A DNA stretch of 6,160 bases from Chloroflexota bacterium (GTDB lineage Bacteria; Chloroflexota; Anaerolineae; Thermoflexales; Thermoflexaceae): assembly GCA_030550075.1 (NCBI GenBank), contig JAUQQB010000179.1:1-6160 (forward strand), written 5' to 3'. How positions within the stretch are numbered: position 1 is the stretch's first letter; each line of letters begins with the position of its first letter. The notes under the pieces were generated by a model. That model made no database searches, was not told the DNA's origin, and was given only the letters and a program-made list of their open reading frames with translations. Made by a program: the position numbers and the translations under genes. Positions 1 to 5,975 of this stretch are shown here, piece by piece.

Positions 1-31
1 CGCGCCCTCTGGCTACCCAATTTCCTGAATT

Positions 32-66
32 CCCCTCCTCACCAGCCAGAAGGCCGTGGGGAGGGG
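32..66. repeat. Imperfect G/C-rich interspersed hairpin repeat, copy 1
   Basis: A C/T-rich left arm (32-47) pairs with a G-rich right arm (52-66) around an AGAA loop, with one bulge, one mismatch and a G-T pair. The right-arm core GGCCGTGGGGAGGGGG (52-67) is identical to the right arm of the hairpin at 6101-6149. It lies in non-coding DNA. I take it to be a dispersed intergenic palindrome of the REP type. Its function is unknown. Confidence 0.55.
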
Positions 67-70
67 GAAA

Positions 71-135
71 GGGGTGAGGACCCCAGGCCCATCGGCTTCT
101 GCCCTCTCCCTTCAGGCCATCCCGAAAAGGAGAGG
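71..135. repeat. Two short hairpins in the gene-free left end
   Basis: GGGGT-GAGG-ACCCC (71-84) is a perfect 5-bp stem with a 4-base loop. A second stem pairs 103-112 with 127-135, with one bulged C. Together with the repeat at 32-66 and the stem-loop at 191-234, they make the 254-base gene-free left end almost continuously foldable. I see no convincing reading frame here: the frames that are open have no clear ribosome-binding site and read across the hairpins. The stems are short, so chance pairing in biased sequence is a real alternative. Confidence 0.3.
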
Positions 136-190
136 CGAGAAAGGGGGGGTGGGGCAAAAAGCGGATCCGTCATACGGTGAACACTACCCC

Positions 191-234
191 ATCGGTTTTT
201 GCGACGACCTCCCGTTGCTGCCGCCAAAACCGAT
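191..234 (-). terminator. Stem-loop just downstream of the antiporter-like gene (putative 3' end structure)
   Basis: ATCGGTTTT (191-199) and AAAACCGAT (226-234) form a perfect 9-bp inverted repeat. Further pairing inside it includes GCG/CGC (201-203 with 222-224) and CGAC/GTTG around a CTCCC loop. It begins 20 bases past the TGA stop of the minus-strand gene, the normal place for a transcript-end structure. No T-run follows it on the minus strand, so it is not a textbook intrinsic terminator. It may instead be an RNA-stabilising or Rho-assisted 3' end. Confidence 0.4.
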
Positions 235-254
235 CACGCGAACACCCTCGGTCC

Positions 255-1814
255 TCAACGAGCAGCTCCTTGCCAGAAGAGGAGAAGAATCCCTGTGACT
301 ACCAGAACCCATAACCACATCACCGCAGGGTGACTCAGAAACTCCAGAACTTGCTGCAGGGCTCCAGCAGGATGGGAAATAAGCCGCGTGAGGCCTTCAT
401 ACATCCAATCTAATGACAGAAACGGACGCACTCGCGCCCATCCTCGGGCTACTGCATGCACTTTCTCCCCTTGCCATTGCAATCCCAGCCCTAACCCAAG
501 GACCGCCAGCAGAGGGAGCCGAAAAGTTAGCAGAACGTCCTGCCAAGCTCCGAAAACCGCTCCCAGTCCGATCAGCGCGGCCACTCCCAGCGCCAGCCCC
601 AGACCGTATAGGGCCCGCCAAATCGGTTCCATTGGCAGAGGTTCTTCCGCTGTCCGTTGCCAGCCTCGCAATAAAGCGCCTATCAGCAACGCGGAGGGCA
701 AAATCAAAAAGGGCCATGCCCAAAAAGGCCAGGCGCCAAAGAGCGCGGTGGCCACCCGCATGCCGGGCGTAAGAGGAAGCCCGGCCATCGTGAGGATCGC
801 CATGAGGGCCGGCAATCCCCAGAGGGAAGTTCGGTCAAAGGGGCGTCCGGCGAAGATCAGGGCGAAGCAAATCGGCCACAGGATCGCCGCAAGCGGGGCG
901 ACATTCGGATGGGCCAGCCCGGCCAGTGCCCACCAGGCGGCGCTCCCCCAGGCTGCTTCCACTAACCCCGCCCGCGGATCCGGCTCCGCCCAGGCCCATA
1001 GTCCGCCCAGCAGGGCCGTCAGACCCAATGCCACAGCCAAACCAGGCATCCCCGGCCATCCCTGAATCATTAGCGCGAGGTGAGCCCATAGCATGAGCCC
1101 CACAGAGGTAGGAAGCACATAGAGAAGGGCAGCGCGGTCGACCTCATCCGCCAGCTCAGGAGGGCGCCCTACATGGAATGGATAAATATCCAGACGGATG
1201 AGGGCGGCCAGCAACAGGATGGGAAGAGCGGTTGTTCCTGCCATGCGGCTCCAGAACAGGCTGTCGCCGGAACGCCAGCTCTGCCAAGCAGCGGCCCAGA
1301 GGCTCAGGAGGGCCATCCCGTTGACCAGGCCTGCCAGGACCGCCCGATCGACAACAGCCTGGCCCCGGCGGATGAGAAGGAGGGCCAGGAACATCGCATC
1401 CAGCATCGCCCATGTCATGAGGAGAGTGAAGAGGTCGGCCGCCAGCGCGGCCCCAGTGGCCGCGATCACCATCCCAAGGGCCAGCGCTCGGGGCCATCCC
1501 CGACCCTGGCCTGGATAAGCCACCCACATCCAGGCCACCAGGAACCCGGCAAGCAGAACCCCCAGGCCCTGCCCCCAGGCGGATGGAGTGAGTCGGAAAA
1601 CCCAGGCCGTTTGAAATACGGAGAACGGCCGTTCCAGGCGAAGGACCACCTCCTGGGGAGGCTCGCGCCAGGCGGCCAGCCAGAGCCCCAGTGCCCCGGC
1701 CAGCGCGATGCCCATCGCCAGGCTGGTTCCCCGCAGGCTGGAAAGCCGTCGCCCCACCCCTACTCCGAGGATCCCTCCACTCAACGCAAGCCACGCCAGG
1801 ATCATCCATTCCAT
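255..1814 (-). CDS. Divergent proton-conducting membrane subunit (NuoL/M/N-Mrp antiporter family)
   Basis: A 519-residue, very hydrophobic protein with about 15 predicted membrane helices. These run from residues 2-20 to a helix at about 331-351, a long hydrophobic stretch at 355-385, and a last helix at about 495-514. Family signs are the TM4-TM5 'AADLFTLLMTW' segment (126-135), the TM7 'YPFH' (211-214), the TM8 'AALLY' start, and the TM12 'MAGLPLTPG' (343-351). Family members form the proton channels of complex I, Mrp antiporters and membrane hydrogenases. Here the usual TM5 Glu aligns with Ala136 (Asp139 lies three residues on), the TM7 Lys with Arg207, and the TM12 Lys with Ala355; 'WLPDA' is replaced by 'GRPPE'. 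Real proton pumping is therefore uncertain. A longer TTG-initiated frame begins at 1847, but ATG 1814 has a good Shine-Dalgarno sequence. No partner subunits are nearby. The family is fairly secure; the subunit type is not. Confidence 0.8.
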   Translation of the reverse strand: MEWMILAWLALSGGILGVGVGRRLSSLRGTSLAMGIALAGALGLWLAAWREPPQEVVLRLERPFSVFQTAWVFRLTPSAWGQGLGVLLAGFLVAWMWVAYPGQGRGWPRALALGMVIAATGAALAADLFTLLMTWAMLDAMFLALLLIRRGQAVVDRAVLAGLVNGMALLSLWAAAWQSWRSGDSLFWSRMAGTTALPILLLAALIRLDIYPFHVGRPPELADEVDRAALLYVLPTSVGLMLWAHLALMIQGWPGMPGLAVALGLTALLGGLWAWAEPDPRAGLVEAAWGSAAWWALAGLAHPNVAPLAAILWPICFALIFAGRPFDRTSLWGLPALMAILTMAGLPLTPGMRVATALFGAWPFWAWPFLILPSALLIGALLRGWQRTAEEPLPMEPIWRALYGLGLALGVAALIGLGAVFGAWQDVLLTFRLPLLAVLGLGLGLQWQGEKVHAVARGWARVRPFLSLDWMYEGLTRLISHPAGALQQVLEFLSHPAVMWLWVLVVTGILLLFWQGAAR

Positions 1815-1821
1815 TCGGAAA

Positions 1822-1830
1822 CCCCTCTCC
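1822..1830 (-). promoter_or_regulatory. Ribosome-binding site that decides the antiporter-like gene start
   Basis: On the minus strand, GGAGAGGGG ends 7 bases before ATG 1814. The alternative TTG codon at 1847 has only A/T-rich DNA before it and would place this Shine-Dalgarno sequence inside the gene. The ATG start also puts a hydrophobic helix directly at the N-terminus, as is usual in this family. Confidence 0.65.
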
Positions 1831-1875
1831 AACAGGGCATTGTCCAATTTTGTTAGGACTCACGCAGTTGGGCTT

Positions 1876-1881
1876 TGTATA
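1876..1881 (-). promoter_or_regulatory. Weak candidate -10 box (TATACA) for the antiporter-like gene
   Basis: TATACA on the minus strand lies about 60 bases before ATG 1814, in the only A/T-leaning patch of a G/C-rich leader. It matches the sigma-70 -10 consensus at four of six positions. I find no matching -35 box at the usual spacing, and the upstream DNA is taken up by G/C palindromes. Treat it as a hint only. Confidence 0.15.
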
Positions 1882-1890
1882 GGAGGGGTT

Positions 1891-1902
1891 GAGGGGCCCC
1901 TC
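1891..1902. repeat. Perfect 12-bp palindrome GAGGGGCCCCTC
   Basis: GAGGGG is followed directly by CCCCTC, a loopless palindrome. Flanking GGAGG and CCTCC can extend the pairing outward around it. It lies in the leader of the minus-strand antiporter-like gene, upstream of the weak -10 candidate. It could be a protein-binding palindrome or simply part of the hairpin cluster here. Confidence 0.35.
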
Positions 1903-1915
1903 TCCTCCCGCCTTT

Positions 1916-1948
1916 CTCTCCTCGCGGCCGAAAGGCCGCGGAGGGAGA
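1916..1948. repeat. GNRA-type hairpin with purine/pyrimidine flanks
   Basis: CGCGGCC-GAAA-GGCCGCG (1923-1940) is a perfect 7-bp stem closing a GAAA tetraloop on the plus strand. A C/T-rich left flank and G/A-rich right flank extend it imperfectly. The layout (pyrimidine arm, GGCC, short A-rich loop, GGCC, purine arm) resembles the hairpins at 32-66 and 6101-6149, so it may be a degenerate third member of that family. Confidence 0.45.
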
Positions 1949-1959
1949 ACGTTTATTTT

Positions 1960-1997
1960 CAGGCTGGGACAGGTGCCTTGGCGCCCATCCCAGCCTG
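1960..1997. repeat. 10-bp inverted repeat in the intergenic hairpin cluster
   Basis: CAGGCTGGGA (1960-1969) and TCCCAGCCTG (1988-1997) are perfect reverse complements. The interior carries GGTGCC/GGCGCC, which can extend the stem with a G-T pair on the plus strand. TTTATTTT lies on the plus strand just before the left arm. A minus-strand transcript would therefore meet A-rich, not U-rich, sequence after the hairpin, which argues against a standard terminator. Confidence 0.45.
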
Positions 1998-1999
1998 GA

Positions 2000-2039
2000 G
2001 AACCCGTAGGACAATTGCAAGCAGTTATCCTACGGGTTC
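2000..2039 (-). terminator. Stem-loop directly after the propeller gene stop (putative 3' end)
   Basis: GAACCCGTAGGA (2000-2011) and TCCTACGGGTTC (2028-2039) form a perfect 12-bp stem with a 16-base loop. It starts one base past the TAA stop of the minus-strand propeller gene, so it is placed to end or protect that mRNA. No T-run follows on the minus strand. Only two bases separate it from the next inverted repeat (1960-1997), so the two may act as a tandem structure. Confidence 0.5.
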
Positions 2040-2040
2040 G

Positions 2041-4230
2041 TTATGGGCCCTTCATCACCAATGGAAGCCAGAGCCGCCGATCCAGGGCCAGCTCCTTGAT
2101 CCAGACCAGCCGATTATCGCCCTCGTGGCTCAGGACGGCAAGGCCGGTCACCGGGTCAAACACCATATCCCGTGGGAAGATCCCAGTGGTCAGGATCCTG
2201 CGAATCGCCAGACCATCCAGGGCCGCCACCTGAACGTCCCCTGCCACATACGCCAGATGGCTCCGGGGGCTAACCCAGATGCGCCGCGGCTCGAAAGGAA
2301 GGGAGACTGTGAAGACCACTTCGGTCCCGTTCAACACAGCGACCTGCTGGGTCCCGCTCAACGCAGCATAGACCCACCCCGTTTGTGGATCCGCCGCCAG
2401 CGCGATGGGCACACCGGCTGTGATTCGACTCGCCACTCGGGTGGGACCCCGAAACATCCACAATGTGCCGGTGGCCCCGACCCCGGAGCCCACATAGGCC
2501 AGGCCGTTCACGGGTTGCACCGCCAGGGCACGAGGCGGGTAAACTTCCCCAACCGTGGTTAGCCAGAAAGACGCCGTGATCGGTGTGGTCAGAGAGAAGA
2601 CCGCCAGCTGGTATGAACTCAGGACGTAGAGATAGTTTTGCTCCGAATCCCAGGCGATTTCCTGAACCGGCCCCCAGAACAGCGAGCCTCCGGACGATCC
2701 GATGGGCAGAGCACTCACGGTGGTTCCGGTGATCACCAGGATCCTGGGCGAATAGATCTCCCCTCCCCCTCCCCAGATCACCCCATGGGAGGGGTCTGCG
2801 GCCAGGACATTCAGGGACCCTTCCAGCGTTTGCGTCACCCATTCACTGCCCTGAAGGATCCAAAGCAACAAGAACCCGGGGTGGCCCACATAGATCCATC
2901 CCGTCCCCGGGTCCACGGCCATCCAGCGCTCCCGTGGCAACTGAATGGGATGAACGCTCCATGGGGAAAGGCGGGAGGTGGTGAGCACTTCAGTCCCGGA
3001 AAGCACGTAGAAGAATCCCTCGTAGGGGTTTAAGGCATAAAGCCGCCTCCCATCGGGGGAGAAGGCCAGGGAACTCAGGCCGAAGCCATCGAGATACCCT
3101 GTGACCGGAAGCGAACGGCTCAGCACCCAGAGCGCGGAGGGGGGCGCTTCGCCTTCCACGTAACTACTTCCCCATCCGCTCACATACGTCCATTGATTCG
3201 GTTGCGCGGCGATGAGGCGGGGGCGCACAGGCATGGTGACGATGCTCAACAGCGAGAGGTCCCGAGAAAAGACATGGATCTCCTGGCTGAAGAAGGCCCC
3301 GGCCACGATCTCCCCAGAGCCCGGGATCACCGAGATCGGATTGTAGCCATGGGGGAAGGGGATCCGGGCGATCACCTCCGTCCGCGAGAGCGCGGTGAGG
3401 TGATCCGGGGACAAATGAGTCATGTAGGCCCGTTCACTACCGGGATCCACCGCGATCTGGTAAGTCTCCGTCACCGGGAGGGTGGCGCTCACGTGGCGGC
3501 CGTTGAGGATCTTCAGCTCGTTTTGCGCCGCCGCATAGGTCAAGCGGGTGTAAGGATGATACCGGATATCATGCAACGGCCCATTGGTAGGGGTGGAAAC
3601 AACTCGTTCAGTTCCGCTCAGGATCCAGAGCATATAGGTGCCGGTGTAAACTCCCAGATACAAATCCCCGCTCTCCGGGTGTGGGGTTAAAAAGGAAGCC
3701 TGAGGAGCAGATATGGCGGTCAAAACGGTGGTTTCGCTCAGGACCGCTAAATGGGTGGATATTGGTGGCCATGGAGCGGCCTGCATAGTCACATAGAGGA
3801 GCCGGGTCCGAGGATGTACAACCAGCCCCGTCACCGTATAGGGGAGCGTCACCTGCGCCACAGGCGTTGTCCCGCTCATGATGAGCACTGATCGGCCTTC
3901 CGCCGCGAACCAGCGCCCGGTCTGCGCATTGAAGTCAAGAGCGCATAAGCCGGGACGGATCTCGCGGAGCTCCGTGCCCCGGAAGATCGTCATCCCACCC
4001 TTCCGGCAGACCCATACATCCCCGGAGATGGGATGGACTCTGGCCATCCCCGGGAATATGCCCGGCCCAGGATCCAGGAACCGCTCTTCGATGGGGACAG
4101 GAACCATCGGATTGGAGAGAGCAGTGATCGAAACCGAAGTCGGCGCGGCCCGGGTGGGTTGAAGCCCAATAAGGGCGATGAGCACCAGAAAGCCGCCAGC
4201 GCTCAGGCTGCCTACGAGGAAAGAACGCAT
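2041..4230 (-). CDS. Secreted multi-repeat beta-propeller (YVTN/NHL-like) protein
   Basis: A 729-residue protein. Residues 1-28 form a signal peptide: Arg2, a hydrophobic core from about 4 to 22, then a likely cleavage near 'TRA-AP' (26-30). From about residue 62 to 712 it is built of about 16 repeats of roughly 35-50 residues. Each has the pattern 'hydrophobic-x-x-x-P-x-T-G-x-x-Y-V' followed by a strand and a turn such as 'LSGTE' or 'LNGTE'. Clear examples begin near residues 135, 222, 258, 387, 436, 567, 610 and 649. This fits one or two seven- or eight-bladed propellers. Cys75 and Cys96 are the only cysteines I found and could form a disulfide. The C-terminus 'RRLWLPLVMKGP' (718-729) resembles tails of other exported Chloroflexota proteins. 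No catalytic motif is visible, so binding or surface structure is more likely than enzyme activity. ATG 4230 has a strong Shine-Dalgarno sequence. The fold is well supported; the ligand is unknown. Confidence 0.85.
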   Translation of the reverse strand: MRSFLVGSLSAGGFLVLIALIGLQPTRAAPTSVSITALSNPMVPVPIEERFLDPGPGIFPGMARVHPISGDVWVCRKGGMTIFRGTELREIRPGLCALDFNAQTGRWFAAEGRSVLIMSGTTPVAQVTLPYTVTGLVVHPRTRLLYVTMQAAPWPPISTHLAVLSETTVLTAISAPQASFLTPHPESGDLYLGVYTGTYMLWILSGTERVVSTPTNGPLHDIRYHPYTRLTYAAAQNELKILNGRHVSATLPVTETYQIAVDPGSERAYMTHLSPDHLTALSRTEVIARIPFPHGYNPISVIPGSGEIVAGAFFSQEIHVFSRDLSLLSIVTMPVRPRLIAAQPNQWTYVSGWGSSYVEGEAPPSALWVLSRSLPVTGYLDGFGLSSLAFSPDGRRLYALNPYEGFFYVLSGTEVLTTSRLSPWSVHPIQLPRERWMAVDPGTGWIYVGHPGFLLLWILQGSEWVTQTLEGSLNVLAADPSHGVIWGGGGEIYSPRILVITGTTVSALPIGSSGGSLFWGPVQEIAWDSEQNYLYVLSSYQLAVFSLTTPITASFWLTTVGEVYPPRALAVQPVNGLAYVGSGVGATGTLWMFRGPTRVASRITAGVPIALAADPQTGWVYAALSGTQQVAVLNGTEVVFTVSLPFEPRRIWVSPRSHLAYVAGDVQVAALDGLAIRRILTTGIFPRDMVFDPVTGLAVLSHEGDNRLVWIKELALDRRLWLPLVMKGP

Positions 4231-4236
4231 AGGAAT

Positions 4237-4242
4237 ACCTCC
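4237..4242 (-). promoter_or_regulatory. Shine-Dalgarno GGAGGT for the propeller gene
   Basis: GGAGGT on the minus strand ends 6 bases before ATG 4230, a near-ideal match and spacing. It fixes the start just ahead of the signal peptide. I found no convincing -35/-10 pair on either strand of the divergent spacer. Confidence 0.7.
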
Positions 4243-4286
4243 AATGGAAGAATTTCATTCGGCGGACGTGATGACAGAAGCATCCT

Positions 4287-4357
4287 CGGGCTCCGATGCA
4301 ACCGGGGAAGGAACTCAGGATCCATCGGAGCCCGCCTTCTTCCCGAAATGCTGAGTT
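4287..4357 (+). promoter_or_regulatory. Candidate pseudoknotted leader upstream of mgsA
   Basis: CGGGCTCCGATG (4287-4298) and CATCGGAGCCCG (4323-4334) form a perfect 12-bp stem with a 24-base loop. The loop segment AACTCAG (4312-4318) is perfectly complementary to CTGAGTT (4351-4357), outside the stem. Together they give an H-type pseudoknot with joining segments of 13, 4 and 16 bases. The second helix ends about 10 bases before the purine-rich AGGGAGAAG (4367-4375) ahead of mgsA, so folding could affect translation. It matches no riboswitch class I recognise. The long stem could instead be a DNA operator between the divergent genes, or serve the opposite transcript. Confidence 0.4.
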
Positions 4358-4396
4358 AAACTCGATAGGGAGAAGCCTATTGCCAGGATGCCTGCC

Positions 4397-4771
4397 ATGC
4401 CCAAACGGATTGCAATCATTGCTCATGACGGGAAGAAGGGAGAACTCGTCGAGTGGGCCCAGCGCGAGCGCGAGCACCTGGCCCGCCATCACCTGGTGGC
4501 GACGGCCACTACCGGACGCACCCTCCAGGAAGCCCTGGGCATGGAGGTGGCCTGTGTGCGCTCCGGCCCCCAGGGCGGGGACGCCCAGATCGCGGCGATG
4601 GTGGTGGAAGGACGCATCGACGCGGTGATCTTCCTGGTGGATCCCCTTTATGCACATCCCCACGAGCCGGACATCCGCACGGTGATGCGGCTATGTAACG
4701 TTCATAACATTCCGCTGGCCACCAACTTAGCTACTGCCTCGATGGTCCTCCGGGGCCTGGAGGAAGAATGA
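4397..4771 (+). CDS. mgsA: Methylglyoxal synthase
   Basis: A 124-residue cytoplasmic enzyme (EC 4.2.3.3) that converts dihydroxyacetone phosphate to methylglyoxal and phosphate, bypassing lower glycolysis. The family signature is clear throughout: 'IAIIAHDGKK' (5-14), 'ATATTG' (35-40), 'SGPQGGDAQI' (56-65), 'DPLYAHPHEPD' (82-92) and 'LCNVHNIPLATNLATA' (99-114). By alignment with the E. coli enzyme, the phosphate-binding and catalytic residues are all present: His10, Asp11, Lys14, Thr36, Thr39, Ser56, Gly57, Asp62 (catalytic base), Asp82, His89 and Asp92. The protein stops soon after 'ATNLATA', so it lacks the extra C-terminal segment of the 152-residue E. coli enzyme, which carries Arg150. 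An in-frame ATG at 4388 would add three residues. I prefer 4397 because AGGA lies 8 bases upstream of it, whereas the purine-rich site for 4388 is 12-15 bases away. Its stop overlaps the next start. Confidence 0.95.
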   Translation: MPKRIAIIAHDGKKGELVEWAQREREHLARHHLVATATTGRTLQEALGMEVACVRSGPQGGDAQIAAMVVEGRIDAVIFLVDPLYAHPHEPDIRTVMRLCNVHNIPLATNLATASMVLRGLEEE

Positions 4772-5949
4772 GCCGATACCGCCGTTGGCTGTTCTGGTTG
4801 CTCCTCGATCTCATGGCCCTGGCCGCCCTGGTATGGATCGATCGCTCGCTGGGGACCAACCGCCCGCTCGCCCGTGAGAGCCCATTCCTCTCGCCGACCC
4901 CTTCCGCTGATGATTATACCCGGCAGGCGGAAGCCGCCTATTGGGCGGGGGATCTCCAGCGGGCGGAGGAACGCTATCGCCTGGCCCTTTCCATGGAGCC
5001 TGAGAATCCTGCTCGCTATCCACCCTTCGTTCGACTTCTGGCCTTCAGCAACCGCCTGGACGAAGCAGCCGTCTGGATGGAACGGGGCCGTCGGCTGGCC
5101 CCTGAGGATCCGACCATCCTGGGGATGGCTGCTCTGATCCTGGACTGGCAGGGAAAGATCCCGGAGGCCATCCAAGCGGGGGAACGGGCCATCGCCCAGG
5201 CGCCGGAGTCCGGTCCCCTTTACGCCTATCTGGCGGAAGCTTACGCGGATGCTCACCGCCCGCAGGCCGCTCTCGCGGCCGCCCAGAAAGCCCTGGCCCT
5301 GGATCCGGAGCATCCAGACGCCCACCGCGCCCTGGGCTATGTGTATGAGACCCTGGGACGATATGCGGAGGCGATGGCCGCCTATCGGGAGGCCCTGGCC
5401 CGGGATCCCAATATGGTGATCGTTTGGATGGCCCTGGGGCGTAACGCCATGGTCCTTGGTCAAACGGCTGTCGCCCTTGAAGCGTTCCAGCGAGCCGCGA
5501 CGCTTCGACCGGATGATCCACGAGTCCTGGATGAGCTGGGCTGGCTCTATTACAACCTGGGGCGTCTGGAGGATGCGCAACAGATCCTGGAGAAAGCACG
5601 GGAGCATGGCCCTGAGGACTGGCGGATCCTTTATCATCTGGGGGTCACCCTGTATGCCCGCCGCCGATACGAAGAGGTGGTTCAGGAGGAACATCTCCCC
5701 CAGGGGATCACCCGGCTTCGGGAGGTCTTACAGCAAGAAGGAAAGACATGCACCCCGGAAACCTTAAGCGCGGAGCCCCGTTGCGCCCGGCTGGTGGAGA
5801 TGGCTTATATCCTTGGGCTCGCACAGTATTACCTGGGGAATTGCAAAGCCGCTCGCCCCTGGTTCGAGCTCGCGCTTTCGATCTCCCCTCAGGAGGAGAA
5901 CGCATTAAAAGGACTTCGGTTATGCGAGGAAGGCTCCGGGCCGCCATAA
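4768..5949 (+). CDS. Membrane-anchored tetratricopeptide-repeat (TPR) protein
   Basis: A 393-residue protein. Residues 1-6 carry three arginines (R3, R5, R6) and are followed by one membrane helix (about 7-24). By the positive-inside rule the rest should lie outside the cytoplasm. After a Pro/Ser linker (about 38-46), seven consecutive TPR units cover roughly 47-284 with the usual 34-residue period. The best match consensus near 183-216 (Ala-Leu-Gly-Tyr-x-Tyr-x-x-Leu-Gly, ending 'ALARDP') and 251-284 (Leu-Gly-Trp-Leu-Tyr-Tyr-Asn-Leu-Gly). The pattern breaks at about 302-340, then resumes with a last unit at about 343-376. All four cysteines (328, 339, 359, 386) fall in this C-terminal part and could form disulfides. 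TPRs bind proteins or peptides; no enzyme motif is seen. The start overlaps the mgsA stop (ATGA) and has GGAGG four bases upstream inside mgsA, so the two are likely co-translated. The partner is unknown. Confidence 0.88.
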   Translation: MSRYRRWLFWLLLDLMALAALVWIDRSLGTNRPLARESPFLSPTPSADDYTRQAEAAYWAGDLQRAEERYRLALSMEPENPARYPPFVRLLAFSNRLDEAAVWMERGRRLAPEDPTILGMAALILDWQGKIPEAIQAGERAIAQAPESGPLYAYLAEAYADAHRPQAALAAAQKALALDPEHPDAHRALGYVYETLGRYAEAMAAYREALARDPNMVIVWMALGRNAMVLGQTAVALEAFQRAATLRPDDPRVLDELGWLYYNLGRLEDAQQILEKAREHGPEDWRILYHLGVTLYARRRYEEVVQEEHLPQGITRLREVLQQEGKTCTPETLSAEPRCARLVEMAYILGLAQYYLGNCKAARPWFELALSISPQEENALKGLRLCEEGSGPP

Positions 5950-5975
5950 CCGGAACCATCTACAACTTTTATGGA

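Noticed and set aside
58..79. Possible G-quadruplex in the G-rich strand
   Set aside because: Only three runs of three or more G's are present; the fourth is GG, so at best a weak two-layer structure. The same bases are better explained as the arm of a hairpin repeat.
388..1065. 225-codon plus-strand frame inside the antiporter-like gene
   Set aside because: It is a shadow of the membrane-protein gene: low-complexity Arg/Pro/Ala/Ser translation and no ribosome-binding site of note.
1815..1847. Extended N-terminus of the antiporter-like protein from a TTG codon
   Set aside because: It would put the good Shine-Dalgarno sequence inside the gene and add a polar stretch before the first helix; ATG 1814 fits better.
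1708..2562. 284-codon plus-strand frame across the gap between the two minus-strand genes
   Set aside because: It overlaps both real genes on the opposite strand, runs through the hairpin cluster, and its product is Pro/Arg/Gly-rich with no domain-like pattern.
4702..5694. Long open frame (330 codons) on the minus strand opposite the TPR gene
   Set aside because: It is antisense to a clear TPR gene with regular repeats, its translation has no family motif, and long empty antisense frames are expected in GC-rich DNA.
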